From: RPQJ01 sp963793675
GTDB lineage: Bacteria; Pseudomonadota; Gammaproteobacteria; Steroidobacterales; Steroidobacteraceae
DNA: 64,000 nt
Assembly: GCA_963793675.1 (NCBI GenBank)
Contig: CAWCBA010000008.1
Span: 349,074 to 413,073, forward strand
Direction: 5' to 3'
Below the pieces are notes generated by a model. That model saw nothing but the letters and a program-made list of their open reading frames with translations, made no database searches and was not told where the DNA came from. Of the stretch, positions 34,155-42,810 are shown one piece after another (position 1 is the stretch's first letter; the number at the start of each line of letters is the position of its first letter). The translations under genes were made by a program, and so were the position numbers.

Positions 34155-35459
34155 ATGACCCCTATGCAAGTCAACGTGCAGTCGACCGGCAGCCTCGAGC
34201 GCCGAATGGAAGTGAGCGTCCCGAAGGAGCAGATCGAGGAAGCCATTGCCGAGCGCCTGAAGCGTGTCAGCCGCACCGCGAAGCTCAAGGGCTTTCGGCC
34301 GGGCAAGGCCCCGCTCAAGGTCATCCGCCAGCAGTTCGGCGAGCAGGTCCGCCAGGAAGTGCTGTCGGACCTCCTGCAGCAGAGCTTCACTCGTGCCGTG
34401 ACCGAGGCCAGGCTCGTGCCAGCGGCCGGCCCCCGCATCGAGCCGATCTCGAGCGGTCCGGGTGAGGACCTCAAGTACCGCGCGGTTTTCGAAGTCTTGC
34501 CGGAGATCGCTCTCAATGAAATAGAGGGGCTGGCCGTCAACCGTCCGGTCGCGGAAGTGAGCGACTCGGACATCGAGGCGATGGTCCAGAACCTGCGCGA
34601 ACAGCGCCCAAGTTTCGACTTGGTCGACCGCGAAAGCCGCGAAGGCGACCGCGTGACCATGGATTTCGAAGGCGTGATCGACGGCAAGGCGTTCGAGGGC
34701 AGCAAGGGCGACGACGTCGCCGTGATCCTCGGCCTGGGTCGCATGCTCAAGGATTTCGAGACCGGCATCCTCGGCGCCAAGGCTGGCGAGCAGAAGCAGG
34801 TGTCCGTGCGCTACCCGGACGAGTATCACAACAAGGAACTCGCAGGCCGGACGGCTGATTTCTCGGTGCACGTGAAGAAGGTCGAGGAAAAGCGGCTGCC
34901 CCCGCTCGACGATGCGTTCTGTCTGGAATACGGCGTCACCGAAGGCGGCATCGAGCAGCTGCTGTCCGAGGTTGCGGACAACATGCGTCGCGAGCTCGCC
35001 GAGAACGTGCGCTCGCGCCTGAAGCAGCAGGTGTTCGACCGTTTCCTCGAGGCCAATCCCGTCGACGTGCCGAACGCGCTGGTCGAGCAGCAGGTGCGCG
35101 ACATGCAGATCGACACGGCCCGCCGCATGGGCGCGAAGGAGGCTGCGCAGGTGCCGCCGGCCGAACCGTTCGTCGAACCGGCCCGCCGCCGCGTGGCGCT
35201 CGGCATGCTCGTCAACGAGCTGGTGAAGACCCGCGACATCAAGATCGACCGCACGCGCGTCGAAGCGCGCCTCGTCGAGCTGGCCGCTACCTATCCCGAT
35301 CCGGATACGATCCTCAACGCCTACCGCCAGAACCCTGATGCAATGCGCCAGGTCGAAGGGATGGTGCTGGAGGACCAGGTGGTGGACTATCTGCTCGAGC
35401 GGGCGAAGGTCACCGACCAGCCGTCCACGTTCAAGGAACTGATGAACTTCGGAGCCTGA
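34155..35459 (+). CDS. tig: Trigger factor
   Basis: Ribosome-associated chaperone and peptidyl-prolyl isomerase, 434 residues. The N-terminal ribosome-binding signature is LKGFRPGKAPLKVIRQQFG (residues about 45-63). The central FKBP domain spans about 150-250 (DRVTMDFEGVIDGKAFEG, GRMLKDFETGILG), and the C-terminal chaperone arms follow. ATG at 34155 has GAGG 4 bases upstream; a second ATG at 34164 would give the usual MQV start, so the start is uncertain by three codons. Its stop overlaps the clpP start (TGATG), giving the classic tig-clpP operon. Confidence 0.97.
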   Translation: MTPMQVNVQSTGSLERRMEVSVPKEQIEEAIAERLKRVSRTAKLKGFRPGKAPLKVIRQQFGEQVRQEVLSDLLQQSFTRAVTEARLVPAAGPRIEPISSGPGEDLKYRAVFEVLPEIALNEIEGLAVNRPVAEVSDSDIEAMVQNLREQRPSFDLVDRESREGDRVTMDFEGVIDGKAFEGSKGDDVAVILGLGRMLKDFETGILGAKAGEQKQVSVRYPDEYHNKELAGRTADFSVHVKKVEEKRLPPLDDAFCLEYGVTEGGIEQLLSEVADNMRRELAENVRSRLKQQVFDRFLEANPVDVPNALVEQQVRDMQIDTARRMGAKEAAQVPPAEPFVEPARRRVALGMLVNELVKTRDIKIDRTRVEARLVELAATYPDPDTILNAYRQNPDAMRQVEGMVLEDQVVDYLLERAKVTDQPSTFKELMNFGA

Positions 35460-36097
35460 TGCAAATGCCCATGATCGAGCCCACCGCATTGAATCTCGTC
35501 CCGATGGTCGTCGAGCAGACCGCCCGCGGCGAACGTGCCTACGACATCTACTCGCGCCTGCTGAAAGAGCGGGTGATCTTCCTGGTCGGTCCGGTCGAGG
35601 ACTACATGGCCAACCTCGTGGTCGCGCAGCTGCTGTACCTCGAGTCGGAGAATCCCGAGAAGGACGTCGCGATCTACATCAACTCGCCGGGCGGTTCGGT
35701 CAGCGCCGGCCTCGCGATCTACGACACGATGCAGTTCATCAAGCCGGACGTCAGCACGATCTGCGTGGGCCAGGCGGCCAGCATGGGCGCGGTACTGCTC
35801 GCGGGCGGCTCGAAGGGCAAGCGTTTCTGCCTGCCGCATTCGCGCGTGATGATCCACCAGCCCCTGGGCGGCTTCCAGGGCCAGGCGACCGACATCGAGA
35901 TCCACGCGCGCGAGATCCTCGACGCCCGGCACCGGCTGAATTCGATCCTGGCGAAGCACACGGGCCAGACGATCGACCGGATCAAGACGGACACGGATCG
36001 CGACAATTTCATGACCGGCGAACAGGCGACCACATACGGCCTGATCGACGCGGTGCTGCAGCAGCGGGGCGAGGCGGGCACGGCGACCCGCACCTGA
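35459..36097 (+). CDS. clpP: ATP-dependent Clp protease proteolytic subunit
   Basis: A 212-residue serine protease that forms the tetradecameric chamber of ClpXP. The triad is visible: Ser108 in GQAASMGA, His133 in HSRVMIHQP, and an Asp in RIKTDTDRDNFM. The start ATG overlaps the tig TGA by one base, so translation is coupled. A terminator-like hairpin and a separate clpX promoter follow. Confidence 0.98.
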   Translation: MQMPMIEPTALNLVPMVVEQTARGERAYDIYSRLLKERVIFLVGPVEDYMANLVVAQLLYLESENPEKDVAIYINSPGGSVSAGLAIYDTMQFIKPDVSTICVGQAASMGAVLLAGGSKGKRFCLPHSRVMIHQPLGGFQGQATDIEIHAREILDARHRLNSILAKHTGQTIDRIKTDTDRDNFMTGEQATTYGLIDAVLQQRGEAGTATRT

Positions 36098-36120
36098 CGG
36101 GCGTGCCGCAGTGATCATTA

Positions 36121-36145
36121 AGTCACTGTAGCGACTGGCTTTTTT
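36121..36145 (+). terminator. Probable intrinsic terminator after clpP
   Basis: AGTCACTG (36121-36128) pairs with TAGCGACT (36129-36136) with one mismatch and one G-U pair, followed by GGC and a run of six T. The stem is short and has almost no loop, so termination may be partial. It overlaps the -35 box of the clpX promoter. Confidence 0.5.
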
Positions 36146-36172
36146 GCGAGCGGGGGGCTTTGGTGGTATAAG
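36144..36172 (+). promoter_or_regulatory. Sigma-70 promoter of clpX
   Basis: TTGCGA (36144-36149), 17-base spacer, TATAAG (36167-36172); ATG of clpX at 36217, leaving a 5' leader of about 38 bases. It would allow ClpX to be made independently of ClpP. The -35 lies inside the T-run of the preceding terminator. Confidence 0.6.
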
Positions 36173-36216
36173 CCATCAGGGCCAGTTTTGGCCTCCGGAC
36201 CACGGGTTCTCGGTAC

Positions 36217-37521
36217 ATGGCGGACGATCGCTCCAAGCACGACGACGGCAAGCTTCTCTACTGCTCCTTCTGCGGCAAGAGCCAGCACGAGGTCCGCAAA
36301 CTGATCGCCGGCCCGTCGGTGTTCGTCTGCGATGAATGCGTTGAGCTCTGCAACGACATCATTCGCGAGGAACTCGAGGAAAAAGCCGAGAAGACCCGCG
36401 AGAAGCTGCCGAAGCCGCAGGAAATCAAGAAGGTCCTCGACGAGTATGTCATTGGCCAGGAACGCGCCAAGAAGGTGCTGTCCGTCGCGGTCTACAACCA
36501 CTACAAGCGCTTGCAGAACAAGTCGGGCGAGCGCACTCGCGACGACATCGAGCTCGCCAAGAGCAACATCCTGCTGATCGGCCCGACGGGTTCCGGCAAG
36601 ACACTGCTGGCCGAGACGCTTGCGCGACTGCTGAACGTGCCGTTCACGATTGCCGACGCCACGACGCTCACCGAAGCGGGCTACGTGGGCGAGGACGTCG
36701 AGAACATCATCCAGAAGCTGCTGCAGAAGTGCGACTACGACGTCGAGAAAGCGCAGACGGGCATCGTCTACATCGACGAGATCGACAAGATCTCGCGCAA
36801 GTCCGACAACCCGTCGATCACGCGCGACGTGTCGGGCGAAGGCGTGCAGCAGGCGCTGCTCAAGCTGATCGAGGGCACGATCGCCTCGGTGCCGCCGCAG
36901 GGCGGCCGCAAGCACCCGCAGCAGGAATTCCTGCAGGTCGACACGGGCAACATCCTGTTCATCTGCGGCGGCGCCTTCGCCGGCCTCGAAAAGATCATCA
37001 TGAACCGCACCCACAAGGGCGGTATCGGCTTCCAGGCGGAAGTCCGCGAGCAGAGCGCGCGCCAGCACGGCAGCGACCTGTTCCACGACGTCGAGCCGGA
37101 AGACCTGATCAAGTTCGGCCTGATTCCCGAGTTCGTCGGCCGCCTGCCGGTCGTCGCGACGCTCGACGAGCTCGACGAGGCTGCGTTGATGCAGATCCTC
37201 ACGGACCCGAAGAACGCGCTGACGAAGCAGTACCGCAAGCTCTTCGACATGGAAGGCGTCGATCTCGAGTTCCGCGAGGAATCGCTGCGTGCGGTCTCGC
37301 GCAAGGCGATGCAGCGCAAGACCGGCGCCCGCGGCCTGCGCACGATCCTCGAGAACGTGCTGCTCGACATCATGTACGACCTCCCGAGCATGAAGAACGT
37401 GCAGAAGGTCGTGATCGACGAGGACGTGATCCAGGGCGAGAGCAAGCCGTACCTGGTGTACGGCCAGGACGAACCGCGCCTCGCAGCCGTCGAAGAGCGA
37501 CGCACCGGTTCGGATCACTAG
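36217..37521 (+). CDS. clpX: ATP-dependent Clp protease ATP-binding subunit ClpX
   Basis: A 434-residue AAA+ unfoldase. The N-terminal zinc-binding domain has four Cys (CSFCGKSQ ... CDECVELC). Walker A GPTGSGKT is near residue 125, Walker B IVYIDEIDK near 183-191, sensor and pore loops follow (GYVGEDVEN), and the IGF-like loop that docks ClpP is in the HKGGIGFQAE region. It recognises tagged substrates and feeds ClpP. It has its own promoter at 36144-36172. Confidence 0.98.
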   Translation: MADDRSKHDDGKLLYCSFCGKSQHEVRKLIAGPSVFVCDECVELCNDIIREELEEKAEKTREKLPKPQEIKKVLDEYVIGQERAKKVLSVAVYNHYKRLQNKSGERTRDDIELAKSNILLIGPTGSGKTLLAETLARLLNVPFTIADATTLTEAGYVGEDVENIIQKLLQKCDYDVEKAQTGIVYIDEIDKISRKSDNPSITRDVSGEGVQQALLKLIEGTIASVPPQGGRKHPQQEFLQVDTGNILFICGGAFAGLEKIIMNRTHKGGIGFQAEVREQSARQHGSDLFHDVEPEDLIKFGLIPEFVGRLPVVATLDELDEAALMQILTDPKNALTKQYRKLFDMEGVDLEFREESLRAVSRKAMQRKTGARGLRTILENVLLDIMYDLPSMKNVQKVVIDEDVIQGESKPYLVYGQDEPRLAAVEERRTGSDH

Positions 37522-37530
37522 GCGTCCCCA

Positions 37531-37768
37531 CCTCTCCCGCGTCAATGGGAGGGGCCGGCCGTGAGGCCGGGTGAGGATTCCGCAATCCACACGAGCCTTA
37601 CCCCGACCCTCACCCGTTGTTGCAGCGGGTGGAGGGGGTCAGGACAGTTGATTCCGACGATTCCGCCCCAAAACTCCCCCGCACGCCGCAAGGGCGAGCT
37701 AAAATTTTGCATTGGCGAATCACCTCGCCACCCTCATCCCGACCCTCGACCGCCGCTGCGGGCGAGGG
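37531..37768. repeat. Cluster of palindromic repeats between clpX and lon
   Basis: Four dyads in the 274-base clpX-lon gap. CCTCTCCC/GGGAGGGG at 37531-37554; CCGGCC/GGCCGG at 37555-37570; GACCCTCACCCG/CGGGTGGAGGGGGTC at 37605-37640; CCCTCGACCGC/GCGGGCGAGGG at 37743-37768 (10 of 11 pairs). The recurring CCCTC...GAGGG ends make them look like a REP/BIME-type family. The first pair could terminate clpX transcription. The last lies just upstream of the lon ribosome site and would be in the lon leader if transcription starts in the AT-rich patch near 37700 (ctaaaattttgcat). Confidence 0.6.
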
Positions 37769-37795
37769 CGCAGCAAGGTCCGGAGAACCCCGCAC

Positions 37796-40258
37796 GTGAC
37801 CACCAGCCCCGAATCGAACGTCCCGACAAAGTCCGTGACGGCACGCACCGAGCCGATGCCGGTCCTGCCGCTGCGCGACGTCGTCGTCTATCCGCACATG
37901 GTCATCCCCCTGTTCGTCGGTCGCGAGAAGTCCATCCTTGCGCTCGAACAGGCGATGAAGGTCGACAAGCAGGTCCTGCTGCTCGCGCAGAAGCAGGCGG
38001 ACGTCGATGAGCCCGCCGCCAAGGACCTCTACGACGTCGGCACGATCGCGACGATCCTGCAGCTGCTGAAGCTTCCGGACGGCACCGTCAAGGTGCTGGT
38101 GGAGGGCGTCGAGCGCGCTTCGGTCAGCGAGCTGCAGCAGGCCGAATACTTCACTGCCGTCGCCACGCCGCTCACCGACGGCGAACGCTACGACGAGCGC
38201 GAGATGGACGTGCTGGTGCGTTCCGTCGTCTCGCAGTTCGAGCAGTACGTGAAGCTGAACCGCAAGGTTCCGCCGGAGATCCTGACCTCGCTGGCCGGCA
38301 TCGAACAGCCGGGCCGCCTCGCGGACACCGTCGCCGCGCACATGTCGCTCAAGCTCGACGCCAAGCAGAAGGTGCTCGAGATCCAGGACGTGCGCCGCCG
38401 CCTCGAGCACATCCTCGCGCTGATCGAAGGCGAGATGGACGTGCTGCAGATCGAGAAGCGCATCCGCGGCCGCGTCAAGCAGCAGATGGAGAAGAGCCAG
38501 CGGGAGTACTACCTCAACGAGCAGATGAAGGCCATCCAGAAGGAACTGGGCGAGCTCGACGACGCGCCGAACGAAATCGCGGAACTCGAGAAGCGCATCA
38601 CGCGCGCCGGCATGCCGAAGGAAGCGCGCGAGAAGGCGAAGTCCGAGCTGGCGAAGCTCAAGCTGATGTCGCCGATGTCGGCCGAAGCCACTGTCGTTCG
38701 CAATTACATCGACTGGCTCGTGAAGTGCCCATGGCGCAAGCGCACCAAGGTGAAGCACGACCTGCCGGCAGCCGAGAAGGTGCTGAACGAGGACCATTTC
38801 GGGCTCGACAAGGTCAAGGAACGCATCGTCGAGTACCTCGCAGTGCAACAGCGCGTGCAGACGCTGAAGGGCCCGATTCTCTGCCTCGTCGGTCCGCCCG
38901 GCGTGGGCAAGACCTCGCTCGGCCAGAGCATCGCGCGCGCCACCAACCGCAATTTCGTGCGCATGTCGCTCGGCGGCGTGCGTGACGAGGCCGAAATCCG
39001 CGGCCATCGCCGCACCTACATCGGCTCGATGCCCGGCAAGATCGTGCAGAACATGGTCCGCACCGGCGTGAAGAACCCGCTGTTCCTGCTCGACGAAGTC
39101 GACAAGATGGCGATGGACTTCCGTGGCGACCCGTCGGCCGCCCTGCTCGAAGTGCTCGACCCCGAGCAGAACGCCGCGTTCAACGACCATTACCTCGAGG
39201 TCGATTTCGACCTGTCGGACGTGATGTTCGTCTGCACGGCCAACAGCCTGAACATCCCGCCGCCGCTGCTCGATCGCATGGAAGTCATCCGCCTCCCCGG
39301 GTACACCGAGGACGAGAAGTCGAACATCGCGCGCCGCTACCTGCTGCCGAAGCAGATGAAGCAGAACGGCTTGCGGGACGACGAGCTCAAGGTCTCCGAT
39401 CCCGCGATCCTCGACGTGATCCGCCATTACACGCGTGAAGCGGGCGTGCGCAGTCTCGAGCGGGAAATCTCCAAGGTCTGCCGCAAGTCGGTGAAGGAAC
39501 TGCTGCTCGAGAAGGACCGCAAGGTCATCTCGGTCACGCCGAAGAACCTGCCGAAGTATCTCGGCGTGCGCCGTCACCGGTACGGACGCGCCGAGGAGCT
39601 CGATCAGGTGGGGCAGGTCACCGGCCTCGCCTGGACGGAAGCAGGCGGCGAGCTGCTCACCATCGAGTCCGCAGTGATGCCCGGCAAGGGCAAGCTCACG
39701 CACACGGGCCAGCTCGGCGAGGTGATGCAGGAGTCGATCCAGGCCGCGATGACGGTGGTGCGCAGTCGCGCCAACGTGCTCGGCCTCGATCCGGAGTTCT
39801 ACCAGAAGGCCGACGTGCACATTCACGTGCCCGAAGGTGCGACGCCCAAGGACGGCCCGAGCGCAGGCATCGGCATGTGCACGGCACTGGTATCGGCACT
39901 GACCAGGATTCCGGTCCGCGCGGACGTCGCCATGACGGGTGAAATCACCCTGCGCGGCGAAGTGCTGCCGATTGGCGGCCTCAAGGAGAAGCTGCTCGCG
40001 GCTCACCGCGGCGGCATCACCACCGTGCTCATCCCGGACGAGAACGTGAAGGATCTCGCCGAGATTCCCGACAACATCAAGGGCAAGCTGCAGATCAAGC
40101 CGGTCAAGTGGATCGACGAAGTCCTGCAGCTCGCATTGAAGAACATGCCGCAACCGATGGCTGCCGCGGGTGAAGGGGCCGCGAGCAGGGAGGACGGCAA
40201 GCGGGCCGGCGCCAAGCGTCCGGCAAAGCGTACGGGCAAGCAGGTGCATGCCCACTGA
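37796..40258 (+). CDS. lon: Lon protease (La)
   Basis: An 820-residue ATP-dependent serine protease. The N-terminal substrate-recognition LAN domain starts MPVLPLRDVVVYPHMVIPLF. The AAA+ module has Walker A GPPGVGKTSL and Walker B FLLDEVDK. The protease domain has the Ser-Lys dyad (DGPSAGIGM, then LKEKLLAAHRGG). Start is GTG 37796, 9 bases after GGAGA; the longer open frame upstream runs through a palindromic repeat and has no family sequence. The last 30 residues are basic and low-complexity (AGAKRPAKRTGKQVHAH), an added tail compared with the E. coli protein. Followed by the HU gene as in many proteobacteria. Confidence 0.97.
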   Translation: MTTSPESNVPTKSVTARTEPMPVLPLRDVVVYPHMVIPLFVGREKSILALEQAMKVDKQVLLLAQKQADVDEPAAKDLYDVGTIATILQLLKLPDGTVKVLVEGVERASVSELQQAEYFTAVATPLTDGERYDEREMDVLVRSVVSQFEQYVKLNRKVPPEILTSLAGIEQPGRLADTVAAHMSLKLDAKQKVLEIQDVRRRLEHILALIEGEMDVLQIEKRIRGRVKQQMEKSQREYYLNEQMKAIQKELGELDDAPNEIAELEKRITRAGMPKEAREKAKSELAKLKLMSPMSAEATVVRNYIDWLVKCPWRKRTKVKHDLPAAEKVLNEDHFGLDKVKERIVEYLAVQQRVQTLKGPILCLVGPPGVGKTSLGQSIARATNRNFVRMSLGGVRDEAEIRGHRRTYIGSMPGKIVQNMVRTGVKNPLFLLDEVDKMAMDFRGDPSAALLEVLDPEQNAAFNDHYLEVDFDLSDVMFVCTANSLNIPPPLLDRMEVIRLPGYTEDEKSNIARRYLLPKQMKQNGLRDDELKVSDPAILDVIRHYTREAGVRSLEREISKVCRKSVKELLLEKDRKVISVTPKNLPKYLGVRRHRYGRAEELDQVGQVTGLAWTEAGGELLTIESAVMPGKGKLTHTGQLGEVMQESIQAAMTVVRSRANVLGLDPEFYQKADVHIHVPEGATPKDGPSAGIGMCTALVSALTRIPVRADVAMTGEITLRGEVLPIGGLKEKLLAAHRGGITTVLIPDENVKDLAEIPDNIKGKLQIKPVKWIDEVLQLALKNMPQPMAAAGEGAASREDGKRAGAKRPAKRTGKQVHAH

Positions 40259-40285
40259 CCGAATGACGACGAGGAAAACCAACCG

Positions 40286-40558
40286 ATGAACAAGAACGAC
40301 CTGATCGATGCAGTTGCCGAGCGCACGTCGCTCGCCAAGTCCGATGCCGCGCGTGCCGTCGAGGCGGTACTCGGCGCGATCACCGACACGCTGCAGAAAG
40401 GCGATGCGGTGACGCTGTCCGGCTTTGGCACGTTCGCTGTCAAGACGCGGGCTGCCCGCACTGGCCGCAATCCCCGGACTGGCGAGGCGATCCAGATCGC
40501 GGCCAGCAAGGTGCCGGGCTTCAAGGCTGGAAAAGGCCTGAAGGATGCCGTAAGCTAG
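40286..40558 (+). CDS. hupB: DNA-binding protein HU-beta
   Basis: A 90-residue histone-like protein: MNKNDLIDAVAERTSLAKSD at the N-terminus and the DNA-intercalating arm GFGTFAVKTRAARTGRNPRTG with the conserved Gly-Arg-Asn-Pro. Forms dimers that bend DNA. Its place directly after lon is the usual hupB position. Symbol inferred from synteny. Confidence 0.95.
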   Translation: MNKNDLIDAVAERTSLAKSDAARAVEAVLGAITDTLQKGDAVTLSGFGTFAVKTRAARTGRNPRTGEAIQIAASKVPGFKAGKGLKDAVS

Positions 40559-40577
40559 TGGGCTACCAGTGAGGCGC

Positions 40578-40653
40578 GGGTGCTTAGCTCAGCTGGTAGA
40601 GCGGCGCCTTTACACGGCGTAGGTCGGGGGTTCGAGCCCCTCAGCACCCACCA
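40578..40653 (+). tRNA. tRNA-Val (anticodon UAC)
   Basis: Acceptor GGGTGCT pairs with AGCACCC, discriminator A and encoded CCA (40651-40653). Anticodon loop in CGCCTTTACACGGCG gives UAC. TTCGAGC T-loop present. 9 bases upstream of tRNA-Asp and probably co-transcribed with it. Confidence 0.96.
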
Positions 40654-40662
40654 GAAAAACGC

Positions 40663-40739
40663 GGAGTGGTAGTTCAGTTGGTTAGAATACCGGCCTGTCA
40701 CGCCGGGGGTCGCGGGTTCGAGTCCCGTCCACTCCGCCA
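40663..40739 (+). tRNA. tRNA-Asp (anticodon GUC)
   Basis: Acceptor GGAGTGG pairs with CCACTCC, discriminator G and encoded CCA (40737-40739). Anticodon stem-loop GGCCTGTCACGCC gives GUC. Followed by a strong terminator at 40754. Confidence 0.96.
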
Positions 40740-40753
40740 GTTCCTGGATCATG

Positions 40754-40780
40754 AAAGCCCGCTCGCGCGGGCTTTTGTTT
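40754..40780 (+). terminator. Intrinsic terminator after the tRNA pair
   Basis: AAAGCCCGC, loop TCGC, GCGGGCTTTT then GTTT. A nine-pair GC-rich stem with a T-rich tail, 15 bases after tRNA-Asp and upstream of ppiD. Confidence 0.88.
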
Positions 40781-40855
40781 GTCTGGACAACTACAACTAG
40801 CAAGCGCGCTGCCCGGCTCTTACTATCCCCATCCCACCAGGCGACCCCCTTCCCC

Positions 40856-42769
40856 ATGCTGCAGAAGATTCGCGAAAGAATTACCGGACCGTTCGCCATC
40901 GTGTTCCTTGGCGCCATCGCCGTCGTCTTCATCTTCTGGGGCGTCCAGTTCGAGTCGGCAGTGACTTCGGCCGCCGCATCCGTGAACGGCAAGGACATCC
41001 CGCAGGAGACGGTGCGCCGGGCCTGGCAGGACCGCCAGACCGAACTGCAGACGCAATTGCGCGACGAACTGCCGCCGGAGCTGGTGAAGTCCGAGCAGGC
41101 CAAGCTCGTCGACGAGTTCATCACGCGCGAACTGCTGGTGCAGCGTGCGCATGACAGCGGCTACCGCGTCAGCGACCGTGAGCTCGCCGAGTCGATCACC
41201 AGGATCCCGGCGCTGCAGGTCGACGGCAAGTTCTCGCGCGACCGCTACGCCGCGCTGCTGCGGCAGCAGGGCCGCACCGAACCCGAGTTCGAGCGGGAAT
41301 ACCGCCGCGATCTCGAGACCTCCCAGCTGCGCAACGCGATTGCACTTTCGTCGTTCGTGACGCCGGGTGAACTGCGGCAACGCGTCGAACTCCAGGGCGA
41401 GACGCGCGACGTGGCATACGCCGTCGTGCCGGCCGCCGGATACGCTGCGCAGGTGCAGGTGACGCCGGCCGAAATCGCCGCCTACTACGACCAGAACAAG
41501 TCGCAGTTCATGTCGCAGGAGAAAGTGACGCTGCAGTACCTGAAGCTCGACCTCGCCGATCTCGCGGCAGGCGTGCAGGTGACGGAAGAGGCGCTGCGGA
41601 AGTATTACGACGAGACGGCCGCCGAACGCAACGCGGTGCCGGAGCGCCGCAAAGCAGCCCACATCCTGATCGAGTCCGGCAGCGACGACGCGGCGGCGAA
41701 GAAGAAGGCCGAGGACATCCTGGCCCGCGCCAAGGCGGGTGAGGATTTCGCCGGACTGGCGCGGGAATACTCCGATGACCCGGGTTCAAAGAGCGCCGGT
41801 GGCGATCTTGGCTGGGCGCCGAAGGAAGCGTACGTGCAGCCGTTCTCGGAAGCGCTCTTCGCCATGAACAAGGGTGAAATCCGCGGACCGGTCAAGACGC
41901 AGTTCGGTTATCACATCATCCGGCTCGAGGACATCGAACAGCCGCGCGTGCGCGGCTTCGACGAGGTGCGCGCCGAACTGGAGCCCGAATTCCGGCGTGC
42001 GCAGGCGCAGACGCTGTTCTACGAAAAGTCGCAGCAGCTCGCGGACGAATCCTTCGCCTCGCTGAGCGAACTCGACAGCGTCGCCAAGAAGCTCGGCATG
42101 ACGGTGCAGACCGTCGAAGGCTTCACGCGGCAGGGCGGCGGTGCGCTCGGCAACGACCGCAAGCTGATCGAGGCGGCCTTCAGCAACGAAGTGCTGCAGG
42201 AGCGCCAGAACAGCCAGCCAGTGCCGATCGGCGAGGACAGCGTCGTGGTGCTGCGCGTCACCGACCACAAGCCGTCGACGCAGCTGCCGCTGGCCGAGGT
42301 GCAGGAACAGATCGTGACCCGCTTGCGCGAAGACAAGGCACGCGCTGCGGCGACCGAGGCCGCCACGGCCCTGGCGAAACGCGTCAACGCGGGCGAGTCG
42401 CTGGCGACGGCCGCAGCGTCGGCCGGCCTGACCCCGGCGGCGTCGCAGTCCGTGAGCCGTCGTGGCCCGACCACCGAAGGCGCTGCACCGATGGTGCCGG
42501 AGCTGTTGAAGGCGATATTCCAGGCGCCGCGTCCGGCAGGGGCGGGCAAGGTGAGTGCCGGCGTGGCCACGCTTGCGAGCGGCGACCCCGCTGTCTTCGT
42601 CGTGACGTCGTCCAACCCGGGCACGCCCGCCGCGTTTGGTGGCAACCTCGCCGAGCAGGCGCAGAACCTCGCGACGCAGACCGCGTCGATCGAGTTCGAC
42701 GCCTACCTCACCGAGCTGCTCCGCACCGCGAAGATCAAGCGGAACGACAAGCTGTTTGCGGCGGAGTGA
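40856..42769 (+). CDS. ppiD: Peptidyl-prolyl isomerase PpiD (SurA N-terminal/parvulin)
   Basis: A 637-residue periplasmic chaperone anchored by one N-terminal membrane segment (MLQKIRERITGPFAIVFLG, then AIAVVFIFWG). The SurA-like N domain spans about 35-230 and the parvulin rotamase domain about 260-360 (ERRKAAHILIESGSDD ... DLGWAPKEAYVQPFSEALFAM ... VKTQFGYHIIRLEDI), with a C-terminal chaperone domain. ATG at 40856 is chosen because it begins the anchor; the open frame upstream passes through the tRNA terminator. Assists folding of outer-membrane proteins at the Sec translocon. The stop is only 7 bases before the left end of the heptamer-flanked element. Confidence 0.93.
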   Translation: MLQKIRERITGPFAIVFLGAIAVVFIFWGVQFESAVTSAAASVNGKDIPQETVRRAWQDRQTELQTQLRDELPPELVKSEQAKLVDEFITRELLVQRAHDSGYRVSDRELAESITRIPALQVDGKFSRDRYAALLRQQGRTEPEFEREYRRDLETSQLRNAIALSSFVTPGELRQRVELQGETRDVAYAVVPAAGYAAQVQVTPAEIAAYYDQNKSQFMSQEKVTLQYLKLDLADLAAGVQVTEEALRKYYDETAAERNAVPERRKAAHILIESGSDDAAAKKKAEDILARAKAGEDFAGLAREYSDDPGSKSAGGDLGWAPKEAYVQPFSEALFAMNKGEIRGPVKTQFGYHIIRLEDIEQPRVRGFDEVRAELEPEFRRAQAQTLFYEKSQQLADESFASLSELDSVAKKLGMTVQTVEGFTRQGGGALGNDRKLIEAAFSNEVLQERQNSQPVPIGEDSVVVLRVTDHKPSTQLPLAEVQEQIVTRLREDKARAAATEAATALAKRVNAGESLATAAASAGLTPAASQSVSRRGPTTEGAAPMVPELLKAIFQAPRPAGAGKVSAGVATLASGDPAVFVVTSSNPGTPAAFGGNLAEQAQNLATQTASIEFDAYLTELLRTAKIKRNDKLFAAE

Positions 42770-42776
42770 GGGGTGA

Positions 42777-42810
42777 GGAAGGGGTTAGGGGTTAGGGGTT
42801 AGTCGGAAGG
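42777..42810 (+). repeat. Left inverted heptamer array
   Basis: GGA, then three exact AGGGGTT units at 42780-42786, 42787-42793 and 42794-42800, then AGTCGGAAGG to 42810. Begins 7 bases after the ppiD stop. The next base is the stop codon (TTA on the plus strand) of the four-helix-bundle gene. Confidence 0.88.

Noticed and set aside
36118..37590. 490-codon open frame antisense to clpX
   Set aside because: Shadow of clpX, with repetitive Val/Leu/Asp-rich composition and no family sequence.
37610..40282. 890-codon open frame antisense to lon
   Set aside because: High GC at third codon positions keeps the opposite strand open. The antisense product has no recognisable motifs, while lon on the plus strand is complete.
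40751..40855. Longer start for ppiD at 40751
   Set aside because: It runs through the tRNA terminator hairpin and precedes the membrane anchor with unrelated sequence.
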